From NCBI GenBank assembly GCA_009377445.1, contig WHUA01000002.1:62001-126000 (forward strand): DNA of 64,000 nucleotides. The letters run 5' to 3'. The position numbers and the translations under genes were made by a program. The DNA comes from Alphaproteobacteria bacterium (lineage in GTDB: Bacteria > Pseudomonadota > Alphaproteobacteria > UBA8366). The notes under the pieces were generated by a model, which worked only from the letters and a program-made list of their open reading frames with translations, was not told the origin of the DNA and ran no database searches. Of this stretch, positions 1 to 7,735 are shown in pieces (positions within the stretch are counted from its first letter, which is position 1; each line of letters opens with the position of its first letter).

Positions 1-195
1 TCCGCGCCCGGCTTCCGCGCCCGGGTGATGGGGGTGCGCTCGCTCGCGATCTACGGCCTGCCGATCGGCCTGGTCGCCGCGGGCGTGCTGATCGAGCGTA
101 TCGGCTATCCGGCAACCGTGCTGCTCTACGCCGGCATCGGCATCTTCTTCACCGTCGCGATCGCGGTGGTGTGGCGGAAGGCGGTGTGGGATTGA
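1..195 (+). CDS. MFS transporter, C-terminal fragment
   Basis: The frame is open from the first base to a TGA at 193-195, so only the last 64 residues of the protein are in the window. They include a basic cytoplasmic loop (RARVMGVRS) followed by two hydrophobic helices and a short basic tail, which is the usual end of a 12-helix major facilitator permease. The substrate cannot be inferred. The gene is convergent with the vWA protein gene, with 6 bases between the stops. The family call rests on topology and the loop motif only. Confidence 0.6.
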   Translation, partial: SAPGFRARVMGVRSLAIYGLPIGLVAAGVLIERIGYPATVLLYAGIGIFFTVAIAVVWRKAVWD

Positions 196-201
196 GCGCC
201 G

Positions 202-2346
202 CTACTGCAGCGGCACCGCCGTGGTATTGCCGGCGGCGATGGCTGCCTCCGCGTCCTTCGCCAGTCCCTCGATTCGGTACTTCACCAGATACTGGCCTTC
301 CGGCAGCGGGATCGCCCCCTCGCCGCCCCGGCCGCGGGCGACGATGCCGCCCTTCGCATCGACGACCTCGAACGGCGTGCGCATGGCGCGCAGCAACGCC
401 TCCGCCAGCGCCGCCCGGTCGGGCGCGTGGAAATAGGCGCCCGCGCCGATGCCGGCCCAGGATTCGAGCAGATAGCGGCGCTCCGCGTCCTCGACCCCGT
501 AGCCGATGATGGCGAAGGGCGTGTCGACGCCCTGCTCCGCCAGGAAGCGAAGCGCGGCGGCCGGGTTGTCGCCGCAACCTTCTTCGCCGTCGGTGACGAG
601 CAGGACGATGCGCTCGCCCCGCTTCTCCGCGAGGTCCTCCGCGACCTTGCGGAGCGACGCGGCGATGGCGGCCTTGCCGCTCCCGCCCGCCTCCAGCGCG
701 CCGAGCTTCGCACTGGCGGCCTGCGGATTCACCGGCGCGATCGGAATCGCGAGGTCGCTGCGGCAGCTTTCAGGGCCGCCATGGCCGAAGACGCGAAGCG
801 CCAGGTTCGCCTCTCGCGGCAACGCGTGCTCGACCAGCTTCTGTAGCGTTTCCTTGACGGCGGCGACGTCGCTCGGGCCGCCGGAAAGGTCGAGCAGGAT
901 CTCGACGGCGGTGCCGGTGCCGAAGCGGCGATAGCCTGCGTCGCCGACCACCAGCGTGCCTGGATTTTCCGCCGGCGGGCGGATGCGCATGGGCTTCTCC
1001 GCCAGCACCTTGCCGCCGCGCATGACGTAGCGAAGCGTGTAGTCGCCGCCTTCGCGCGGCGCCCAGATGGCAATCGGATTGCCGCGCGTCGCGAAGGTAT
1101 GCGCGACGGGCCGGTCGCTGCCCTGCTTAACCAGCTCGACGCGGTCGGCCTGGTTGCCCGGCCCCTCCCACACGACGGCGAAATCGAGCCCGCCCTGCAC
1201 CGCGTCGGGGGCATAGAGCGTCGCCGACGGCGGCTGCACGTCCAACTGCAGCACTGCCAGCTCGGTGCCGCCGGTGACGTAGACCGCCTCGTAACTACCC
1301 GGCTCGGCCGGGGCGCGCAGCAGCACAGCGTCTCCGAAGCTGCGCGCGACGTCGGCATGAGCGAGGTCGCCGAACAGCGGGCCGCCCGGCTTGCGGAGGC
1401 CGATGCGGTCGCCCGCATTCTCCGGGCCGCTCCAGATAATCCGGAAATCGCTCTCGGTCATCACCGGCCCCTGGACGTCGAGCGTGGCTTCCGCCGCGTA
1501 AGCCTTCAGCGGCGCGGAGGCGAGCACGGTCGAGCCCGACAGATAGACCACCGTGTAGCGGCCCTCATGCTGCGGCGCGGTCATGGACAGCTTGTCGCTC
1601 TGCTTCCCGCGGAGCGGAACCTTGGCGGAGAAGTTGATCGGCGAGCCCTTCGCGTCGCCGAGCGTGAGCACGTCGCCCGGGTTCGCCGGGCCCTCGACCG
1701 TCACCTCGAAGCGGTCGCGGATGCGGACGAGCTTCGGCGCCGACACCGAGGCGGACGCGCCCGTGACCTCGAGCGGCACGCTCGCCAGCGGCTTGACGCC
1801 GGTGAAGTAGGCGACCTTGTAGCGGCCCGGCTTTTCCGGCGCGATCATCTCGAGCGTGCCCTTCTGCTTGCCATTCGGATAGGCGCGCTGCGCGTAAAGG
1901 ATCGGCGTGCCGTCGAGTTTGACGAAGGTGACGTGGTCGCCGGGATTGGCGGGCCCTTCGTACTCGACCGCGATCTGCTCGCGGAGCACGGCCTTCGCCG
2001 GCGCGCGGAGCGACGCGCTCGCGCCCGTCACCGTGATCGGCCGCGTGGCGATCGGCTTGCTCCCGCGGATGATCACCACCGTGTAGTCGCCTGGATCGAC
2101 CGGCGCGGCGATCTCGACCGAGGGTGAGTCCGTGGTCGGGTAGGCGCGCGGCGCCTGGGCGATCGGCTCGCCGGCGGCGGTGCCGATCGTCACCTCGTCG
2201 CCCTTCTCCAGCCCGCTTTCGAACCCGACCGCGAAATTGGCCCCGGCCTCGACGCTCTTCGGGATGGAGATCTGCGGCTCCTCCGCCGCCACGGGCGATA
2301 CGGCGAGCGCGATAATGAAGGCAAGGCCGATGATTCGTCCCATCAT
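202..2346 (-). CDS. Secreted vWA-domain protein with five tandem beta-sandwich-like repeats
   Basis: 714 residues from the ATG at 2346 (Met-Met-Gly-Arg), preceded by a GGAG and starting with a clear signal peptide ending around AAE. The frame is open a further 240 codons upstream, but that part is antisense to the DsbA gene and is not credible. Five repeats of roughly 85-95 residues follow, with recurring EGPANPGD and Y(T/K)V motifs. Then comes a von Willebrand A domain with DLSGG at its metal site and TDGEEG further on, and a short C-terminal domain. The metal-site motif is degenerate (the family norm is DxSxS). Likely periplasmic or surface protein-binding; no partner is visible nearby. Confidence 0.8.
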   Translation of the reverse strand: MMGRIIGLAFIIALAVSPVAAEEPQISIPKSVEAGANFAVGFESGLEKGDEVTIGTAAGEPIAQAPRAYPTTDSPSVEIAAPVDPGDYTVVIIRGSKPIATRPITVTGASASLRAPAKAVLREQIAVEYEGPANPGDHVTFVKLDGTPILYAQRAYPNGKQKGTLEMIAPEKPGRYKVAYFTGVKPLASVPLEVTGASASVSAPKLVRIRDRFEVTVEGPANPGDVLTLGDAKGSPINFSAKVPLRGKQSDKLSMTAPQHEGRYTVVYLSGSTVLASAPLKAYAAEATLDVQGPVMTESDFRIIWSGPENAGDRIGLRKPGGPLFGDLAHADVARSFGDAVLLRAPAEPGSYEAVYVTGGTELAVLQLDVQPPSATLYAPDAVQGGLDFAVVWEGPGNQADRVELVKQGSDRPVAHTFATRGNPIAIWAPREGGDYTLRYVMRGGKVLAEKPMRIRPPAENPGTLVVGDAGYRRFGTGTAVEILLDLSGGPSDVAAVKETLQKLVEHALPREANLALRVFGHGGPESCRSDLAIPIAPVNPQAASAKLGALEAGGSGKAAIAASLRKVAEDLAEKRGERIVLLVTDGEEGCGDNPAAALRFLAEQGVDTPFAIIGYGVEDAERRYLLESWAGIGAGAYFHAPDRAALAEALLRAMRTPFEVVDAKGGIVARGRGGEGAIPLPEGQYLVKYRIEGLAKDAEAAIAAGNTTAVPLQ

Positions 2347-2514
2347 GTCGCGAATGCGCTCCGTTTGATTTTTCCAGCCGCTATCGCCGCGCGCCGTTGC
2401 CCGTTTACTAGCGACAAACGGACCTGCCCACAACCCGTTCCATCCGCGAATTATTGCCACGGGTTGTGGCGGGGCCGCGGCGATGGCATGCTCCCGCGCG
2501 GAAGGAGATGCGCG

Positions 2515-3144
2515 ATGGCCGAGCCGATCACGCTGCAAGTCTTCACCGACTACGTCTGACCGTGGTGTTATCTCAGTACCGGGCGTATTGAAAAGCTGAA
2601 GCGGAATTTCAGGGTCACGGTCGAGCTGGTGCATTTCCCGCTGCACCCCGAGACCCCGATGGAGGGGCGGACGCTCGCCGACCTGTTCGCCGGGCGCGCC
2701 GACTACGACATCGACGCCAGCTACCGCCGCATGAAGGCCCTGATGGACGCCGAGGGCCTGCCCTACAGCAAGCGCACCCACACCTACAACAGCCGCCTGG
2801 CGCAGGAGATCGGCAAGTGGGCCGACACCGCGCATCTGGATAAAGGCGACGCCGTGCACGACGGCTTCTACCGGGCGTATTTCGTGGACGGCCGCAACAT
2901 CGCCGACGAGGCGGTGATCCTGGACGTAGTGACGGCGGCCGGATTGCCGGCGGACGAAGCGCGCGCGGTGCTGGCGCAGCGCAGCTTCAAGGACGCCATC
3001 GACGCCGACTGGACCATGTCGCACGAGTACGGCGTGACGGGGGTGCCGACCTTCGTCGCCAACGGCCACGGCGTGGTGGGGGCGCAGCCGTACGAGACGC
3101 TGGAGCGGTTCATGGAGCAGGTGGGGGCGGCGAAGGCGGAGTAG
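2515..3144 (+). CDS. DsbA/FrnE-family thiol oxidoreductase, probable selenoprotein (UPWC active site)
   Basis: 209 residues if the in-frame TGA at 2557-2559 is read as selenocysteine (residue 15). The ATG at 2515 has a strong AGGAG. The frame before the TGA (ending VFTDYV) and after it (PWCYLSTGR) joins into the canonical start of FrnE-like DsbA proteins, where the norm is D-Y/V-V-C-P-W-C-Y. The TGA sits exactly at the first catalytic Cys, giving U-P-W-C (15-18). The thioredoxin-fold cis-proline motif GVTGVPTF is at about 173-180. Without readthrough only 14 residues are made; a GTG at 2629 could start a product, but it would lack the active site. No signal peptide, so cytoplasmic. Probable role: selenium-dependent thiol-disulfide exchange. 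Alternative: a Cys-to-stop mutation. Confidence 0.82.
2557..2591 (+). promoter_or_regulatory. Candidate bacterial SECIS element with its UGA codon
   Basis: The UGA is at 2557-2559. A stem of seven pairs joins 2573-2579 (TCAGTAC) to 2585-2591 (GTATTGA), with one G-U pair and a 5-base loop CGGGC (2580-2584). The loop starts 20 bases after the UGA and has a G in its second position. Bacterial SECIS elements are known to lie just downstream of the UGA with a small G-containing apical loop at this kind of spacing. The covered codons (TGT, TAT, AGT, ATT) are AT-rich compared with the surrounding GC-rich gene, as expected if the RNA structure constrains them. Confidence 0.75.
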
Positions 3145-3192
3145 CGGCAGCCTCTCTCACCCATCTCAACAGTCGTCATTCGCCGATTTAAT

Positions 3193-3443
3193 CCACTGCT
3201 GTCCGGTTGAAACGGTCGCGGTGCTCGGGAAATGGCTGTTGTCCTGGCATTCCGAGCCGAATGCCAGGAACGGGACTAGAACCTCGTTGTGTGGTTGCGA
3301 ACCCATGCATGGATGCCGCGGACAAGCCGCGGCATGACGGTGAATATATAAATCTAAACATAAATCGTCACTCGCGAACTTGTTCCGCGAGTCCATGTGC
3401 GCCGATCCAGCGACCCGCTGAACGCTCAACCGGACAGCAGTGG
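3193..3443. mobile_element. MITE-like segment with perfect 18-bp terminal inverted repeats
   Basis: CCACTGCTGTCCGGTTGA at 3193-3210 is the exact reverse complement of 3426-3443. The 251-bp segment between has no coding capacity and contains palindromic repeat arms. The size, the inverted termini and the lack of genes resemble a miniature inverted-repeat element or a repeat composite. I see no target-site duplication and no second copy in this window, so mobility is an inference. Confidence 0.45.
3308..3398. repeat. REP-like palindromic pair (family 1)
   Basis: Two hairpin arms, ATGCCGCGG-acaa-CCGCGGCAT and ACTCGCG(g/a)A-...-TCCGCGAGT, each followed or preceded by GTCATG/CATGAC-like bases and joined by an AT-rich linker. 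The same layout recurs at 4441, 6390, 34078 and 59150, with a single arm at 32205. Confidence 0.7.
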
Positions 3444-3584
3444 GTCGAGCCGGGTTGTGACGCTTTAGAGGAAGGTAGACCGGCGCCCACACGGCTTGAC
3501 AGCACGCGGAATATCCTCTGCGATCGTATGCGGGAGAACCATTAGGAAACGAAGGCTCGGCATTCGAATGGGGAGGAAACACGC

Positions 3585-4418
3585 ATGACGCTCGCTCGCT
3601 TCGGACGGCAATCGGTATTCTTTGCGGCGCTGGCGGTCGCGTTCGGGATGGCGACCGCCGCAACGGCTGACGCGCCCGCGGTCAAGCCCTCCGCGGCCGG
3701 CGCGCCCAAACGCGTCCTCTTCGTCGGCAACAGCTATCTCTACTATGGCGACAGCCTGCACAACCACGTGCGGCGCATGGCCGTCGCCGCGGACGCCGAG
3801 CACGAAAAGCAATACCGCTACAAATCGGCCACCATCAGCGGCTCCGCGCTCTCGCACCACAACATCAAGGGCTATCTCGAGCCCGGCAAGCTCGGGATCA
3901 AGGAGCCGTTCGAGATGGTCGTCCTGCAGGGCGGCAGCGGCGCCGTCAGCTCGGGGAAGCGCCGTGCGTCTTTCGCGGCGAAGGTCGTCGAGTTCGACAA
4001 GGAGATCAAGCAGCATGGCGCGCGGACCGCGCTCTACATGACGCATGCCTACGTTAAGCCGCACAAGAAGGCCGATCCGAACATGATCCGCGATATCGAG
4101 AAGCTCTACGTCGAGGCCGGCAACAAAGCCGGCGCGCTGGTGATTCCCGTCGGCCTCGCCTTCGAGGAGGCATACAAGCAGCGGCCGGACATGAAGCTGC
4201 ACAAGCAGTTCGACGGGTCGCACCCCGATCTGATCGGGACATATCTCGCCGCCTGCGTGGTCTATGCGAGCCTGTATAACGCCTCGCCGGTCGGCAACCC
4301 GTACGACTATTACGGCAAGATCGACAAGGACACGGCGGCCTTCCTGCAGAAGGTCGCGGACAAGACGGTTCGGACGTTCTACGGGCAGCCGCTGGCTGAG
4401 GCGGTGTCGGCGAAATGA
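3585..4418 (+). CDS. Secreted SGNH/GDSL-family hydrolase
   Basis: 277 residues from the ATG at 3585, eight bases after GGGAGG. A signal peptide (basic start, hydrophobic stretch, cleavage near ATADA) is followed by the SGNH block I motif RVLFVGNSY with candidate nucleophile Ser50. Near the C-terminus D210-G-S-H213-P matches the catalytic Asp/His block. The family comprises esterases and acylhydrolases of broad specificity, and the substrate cannot be told. Probably periplasmic. It stands alone between two repeat-rich intergenic regions. Confidence 0.78.
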   Translation: MTLARFGRQSVFFAALAVAFGMATAATADAPAVKPSAAGAPKRVLFVGNSYLYYGDSLHNHVRRMAVAADAEHEKQYRYKSATISGSALSHHNIKGYLEPGKLGIKEPFEMVVLQGGSGAVSSGKRRASFAAKVVEFDKEIKQHGARTALYMTHAYVKPHKKADPNMIRDIEKLYVEAGNKAGALVIPVGLAFEEAYKQRPDMKLHKQFDGSHPDLIGTYLAACVVYASLYNASPVGNPYDYYGKIDKDTAAFLQKVADKTVRTFYGQPLAEAVSAK

Positions 4419-4440
4419 TACGGTGCCTGCCCCTTCCGGC

Positions 4441-4562
4441 ATCGTGCCATGGACAACCCGGTCAAGCCGGGTTGTGACGATTTTGTTTTGCGTCAAATAC
4501 TTACCCGTCATGCCGCTCCCCGGACATGATCCGGGGATCAGTCCGCGGCATCCATGGCCGGA
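4441..4562. repeat. REP-like palindromic pair (family 1)
   Basis: Arm one is ACAACCCGGtcaaGCCGGGTTGTGAC. Arm two, after an AT-rich linker, contains CCCCGGACATGATCCGGGG and ends at CCATGG. It lies between the convergent SGNH hydrolase and aidB genes, where its hairpins could also end transcription. Confidence 0.7.
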
Positions 4563-4592
4563 GCGGCGCGGCCGACGGTCGTGTCTTACAGG

Positions 4593-6299
4593 CTACGGAG
4601 CGCCACCCCACGCCCGCGCCATGATCGCCCGCGCGTCCACCCCCGCCCCCAGCGTCCCCAGCGTCCTTCCCCCCGTCCCCGTCAGGCGTGACGCGCAGAA
4701 CGCGTCCGCCACCGGCGGCGGGGCGAACTGCACGAGCAGCGAGGCCTGCCAGGCGAGCGCCAGGCGCTCGACGATGGTGCGGGCCTGGCTTTCCTCCGCG
4801 GCCCAGGATTTCAGCGCCTGCTCGATCCGGCCTACATAGGTGTCCAGGCGCTTGTCGGCGCCGGCGGACCGCTTCAGCTCGCCTACAAAGGCAGCCAGCG
4901 CGTCGGGCGCGCGGGCGGCGGTCCGTAAAATGTCGAGGCAGATGACGTTGCCCGTCCCCTCCCAGATGCCGTTGACCGGCGCCTCGCGGTAGAGGCGCGG
5001 CATCGGCCCGTCCTCGACATAGCCGTTGCCGCCGAGGCATTCCATCGCCTCCGCCACCACCGTGGGCGCGCGCTTGCAGATCCAGAACTTCGCGATCGCG
5101 GTGGCGAGGCGGACCATCGGCTCGGCGGCGGGGTCTTCCGCCGCGTCGTCGAAGCCGCGGGCGAGGCGCATGACCATGGCCGTCGCGGCCTCGGTCTCGA
5201 GCGCGAGGTCGGCGAGCACGTTCCGCATCAGGGGCTGGTCGGCGAGCGCCGCGCCGAAGGCCGCGCGGTGGCGCGCGTGGTGCAGCGCCTGCACCGCGGC
5301 GGCGCGCATGATCGCGGCCGCGCTGACCGCGGCGTCGAGGCGGGTGTGGTGCACCATGGCGATGATGGTGCGGACGCCGTCCCCCTCCGGCCCGACACGG
5401 CGCGCCCAGGTCTCGTCGTACTCGACCTCGGCCGACGCGTTCGAGCGGTTGCCGAGCTTGTCCTTGAGGCGCTGCAGGAAGAAGCGGTTCTGCGTGCCGT
5501 CCGGGCGGAAGCGCGGCACGAGGAAGCAGGTCAGGCCGGCCGGGGCCTGCGCCAGCGTCAGGAAGGCGTCCGACATCGGGGCGGAGCAGAACCACTTGTG
5601 CCCGGTCAGGAGGAAGACGCCCTCGCCCTCACCGGCCGCCGGCGCGGCGCGGGTCGTGTTGGCGCGCACGTCAGAGCCGCCCTGCTTCTCGGTCATCGCC
5701 ATGCCGAAAATCGCGCCGGCCTTGCCCTCCGCCGGGACGAAGCGCGGGTCGTATTCGGTCGAGAGGATGCGGGGCGTCCATTCGGCCGCGAGCGCGGGCT
5801 CGGCGGCGAGCGCCGGGACGGCGGCGAAGGTCATCGCCATCGGGCAGCAGACGCCGTTCTCGCCCTGGTTCATCAGGAAGGCGAGCGCCGCCTTCACGGC
5901 ATGCGCGCCGGCGGCCGGTGTCGTCCGGCCGCCGTCTTCGGAAGACCGGCGCGCGACACGCGCGCCGGGCCGCCGCTCGCGCCAGGGCAGCGCGTGCACG
6001 GCATGCCCGACCGCGAGCGCCATCAGGCTGTGCCAGGCGGGATGGTAGTCGACCCGGTCGATGCGGTGGCCGAAGCGGTCGTGGGTGCGGAGCTCGGGCG
6101 CGTGGCGGTTGGCGAGCCGCGCCCATTCCTGGATTTCCGCGCTGCCTACCCGCGCGCCGAGGGCCGTCGCGCGATCGACGCCCCAGCCGCCGCCCTCCCG
6201 CTCCAGCGCCTCGACGAGCGCCCGGTCGGTCTCGAAGACGTTGTAATCCGCCAGCGGCGGAGGCTGGTTCGTAACCTCATGCGTGCCGGAAGACGCCAT
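4593..6299 (-). CDS. aidB: AidB-like acyl-CoA dehydrogenase family flavoprotein
   Basis: 568 residues from the ATG at 6299, six bases after GGAGG. A start further upstream at 6407 would read through a repeat. The protein follows E. coli AidB nearly throughout: NQPPPL near the start, the FAD-domain segment MTEKQGGSDVRANTTRA, the substrate-region block RLKDKLGNRSNAS, and the late block PRLYREAPVNGIWEGTGN. AidB is an isovaleryl-CoA-dehydrogenase-like, DNA-binding protein of the adaptive response to alkylation damage; whether this copy is a repair protein or a general dehydrogenase cannot be decided. About 20 residues near position 118 (ARVARRSSEDGGRTTPAAG) are encoded by a palindromic repeat inserted in frame and have no counterpart in E. 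coli AidB. Confidence 0.88.
   Translation of the reverse strand: MASSGTHEVTNQPPPLADYNVFETDRALVEALEREGGGWGVDRATALGARVGSAEIQEWARLANRHAPELRTHDRFGHRIDRVDYHPAWHSLMALAVGHAVHALPWRERRPGARVARRSSEDGGRTTPAAGAHAVKAALAFLMNQGENGVCCPMAMTFAAVPALAAEPALAAEWTPRILSTEYDPRFVPAEGKAGAIFGMAMTEKQGGSDVRANTTRAAPAAGEGEGVFLLTGHKWFCSAPMSDAFLTLAQAPAGLTCFLVPRFRPDGTQNRFFLQRLKDKLGNRSNASAEVEYDETWARRVGPEGDGVRTIIAMVHHTRLDAAVSAAAIMRAAAVQALHHARHRAAFGAALADQPLMRNVLADLALETEAATAMVMRLARGFDDAAEDPAAEPMVRLATAIAKFWICKRAPTVVAEAMECLGGNGYVEDGPMPRLYREAPVNGIWEGTGNVICLDILRTAARAPDALAAFVGELKRSAGADKRLDTYVGRIEQALKSWAAEESQARTIVERLALAWQASLLVQFAPPPVADAFCASRLTGTGGRTLGTLGAGVDARAIMARAWGGAP
5908..5968. repeat. In-frame three-hairpin palindromic element, copy 1 (inside aidB)
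   Basis: Three adjacent palindromes: GGCGGCCGG/CCGGCCGCC (5910-5933), GTCTTC-G-GAAGAC (5934-5946) and CCGGCGCGCG/CGCGCGCCGG (5946-5968). The element is translated as part of AidB on the minus strand with no frame break. It shares its core with copies at 30381, 33044 and 34674. Confidence 0.85.
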
Positions 6300-6389
6300 G
6301 CGGCCCTCCTCGCCTTGCGGGACGAGGCTAGCAGAATAAGGGAACGACCGCCCCTGTCGGAAGTGCCCGAAGCGTGATGAACACCGCGC

Positions 6390-6480
6390 CGTGGATTCCC
6401 CGGTCAAGCCGGGGAATGACGATTTTTATTATAAATCATATATTTACGTCATTCCCCGGCTTGACCGGGGAATCCATGCG
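6390..6480. repeat. REP-like palindromic pair (family 1)
   Basis: TGGATTCCCCGG-tcaag-CCGGGGAATGACG is followed by an AT-rich linker and then the same sequence inverted, so the whole block is itself a large inverted repeat. It lies between the divergent aidB and patatin genes. Confidence 0.8.
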
Positions 6481-6623
6481 ACGGGAATTTCTCCGAAGGG
6501 CCGACTGCCCCCCCCCAACCCCTTTCCCCCTTAACCAAATTGCAATGCTGCGGGCGGTAGGGTGGGGTGCCGCAATTCCGGAAATCCGCCCGGGAGCGGC
6601 CCTCGAGGGGGCAGGACGCCAGG

Positions 6624-7622
6624 ATGACGGCACCACGCATCGGCCTTGCACTGGGCGGCGGCATCGCGCGCGGCTGGGCGCATATCGGCGTGCTGCGCCG
6701 GCTCGACGAGATCGGGCTGGTGCCGGACCTGATCTGCGGCACCTCGATGGGCGCGCTGGTCGGCGCCTTCTACCTCGCGGGCAAGCTCGACGAGCTGGAG
6801 CAGTTGATCCGCACGCTGACCCGCTTCCGCATGATGCGGATGCTCGACTTCATGGCGCCGCACAACGGCCTCATCGGCGGCAAGCGCCTGTTCCGCGAGA
6901 TGGAGAAGCTGGTCGGCGAGCTGCATATCGAGGATTTGCCGAAGCCCTTCGCCGCGGTCGCGGCCGAGCTGGCGACCGGCCACGAGATCTGGCTGACCCG
7001 CGGCCACATGCTGGACGCGGTGCGCGCCTCGATCTCGCTGCCCGGCGTGTTCAAGCCGGTCAAGCGCGACGGCCGCTGGATGATCGACGGCGCGCTGGTC
7101 AACCCGGTGCCCGTCTCGGTCTGCCGCGCGATGGGCGCGCGCATGGTGATCGCCGTCAACCTGTCCGGCGACACGATGGGCGGCGTGCCCAACATCGAGC
7201 GGCGACACCGGAACGGCGAGAACGGCCATGCGTTCTACGACGGCGAAGAGCGGCGGCACGCCGACGGCGCCAACCTGGGCCCGGCGGTGCGCCGGCTGCT
7301 CGAAACCGAGCAGGAAGAGCCCAACTTCTTCAGCACCATGTCCTCCAGCTTCACCATCCTGCTCGACCGCATCACGCGCAGCCGGCTCGCCGGCGACCCG
7401 CCCGACGTGGCGGTGTCGCCGCGCGTCGGCCATATCGGCCTGTTCGATTTCCACCGCGCGGACGAGGCGATCCAGGAAGGCAGGCGCGCGATCGACCGCA
7501 TCGTGCCGGTGCTGATCGAGGTCATGGGCGTATTCGGCATGGGAAGCGGCATGGGAAGCGGCATGGGAAGCGGCATGGGAATCGAACCCGAAACGCCGGA
7601 CCGGGCGGCCCGCAGCGCATGA
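6624..7622 (+). CDS. Patatin-like phospholipase (RssA-type)
   Basis: 332 residues from the ATG at 6624; an in-frame upstream start at 6567 is possible but would begin near the repeat. The oxyanion-hole motif LGGGIARG is at 10-17, the nucleophile motif GTSMG has Ser41, and the dyad aspartate lies in DGALV (Asp155). Members hydrolyse lipid acyl esters with a Ser-Asp dyad. No signal peptide; cytoplasmic or membrane-associated. A four-fold 12-bp repeat (7536-7583) encodes GMGS units near the C-terminus. It precedes the fad operon by 113 bases, in keeping with feeding released fatty acids to it. Confidence 0.85.
   Translation: MTAPRIGLALGGGIARGWAHIGVLRRLDEIGLVPDLICGTSMGALVGAFYLAGKLDELEQLIRTLTRFRMMRMLDFMAPHNGLIGGKRLFREMEKLVGELHIEDLPKPFAAVAAELATGHEIWLTRGHMLDAVRASISLPGVFKPVKRDGRWMIDGALVNPVPVSVCRAMGARMVIAVNLSGDTMGGVPNIERRHRNGENGHAFYDGEERRHADGANLGPAVRRLLETEQEEPNFFSTMSSSFTILLDRITRSRLAGDPPDVAVSPRVGHIGLFDFHRADEAIQEGRRAIDRIVPVLIEVMGVFGMGSGMGSGMGSGMGIEPETPDRAARSA
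7536..7583 (+). repeat. 12-bp tandem repeat, 4 units, in the patatin gene
   Basis: GGCATGGGAAGC is repeated four times, the last ending ATC, giving Gly-Met-Gly-Ser repeats in a low-complexity C-terminal tail. A change in copy number would keep the frame. Confidence 0.9.
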
Positions 7623-7735
7623 AAATTCCTCAACCCGCTCGATTGATTACGACGCATTTGAGACAACTTTCCTCGATAGAAAGAAGAATGCCGGGCACAA
7701 TGGAGCGCCGGTAATCGACCGATGGGGAAGAAATC

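Larger units (their letters stand above)
3145..3584. other. Intergenic region with a MITE-like element and REP hairpins
   Basis: No convincing gene. Most of it is taken up by a 251-bp segment bounded by 18-bp inverted repeats and containing two palindromic repeat arms, both listed separately. The last 20 bases carry the GGGAGG ribosome binding site of the SGNH hydrolase gene. Confidence 0.7.

Noticed and set aside
2557..2559. Reading the TGA as a plain nonsense mutation that makes the DsbA gene a pseudogene
   Set aside because: The stop falls exactly on the catalytic Cys codon, the rest of the frame is intact, and a SECIS-like hairpin with unusual codons follows. A sequencing error or mutation remains possible but is less likely.
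2347..3069. N-terminal extension of the vWA protein
   Set aside because: This part is antisense to the DsbA gene, while a proper signal peptide with a GGAG ribosome binding site starts at 2346.
3166..3663. Minus-strand ORF of 165 codons across the repeat region
   Set aside because: It consists of REP arms and the MITE-like ends, has no ribosome binding site, and overlaps the SGNH hydrolase start.
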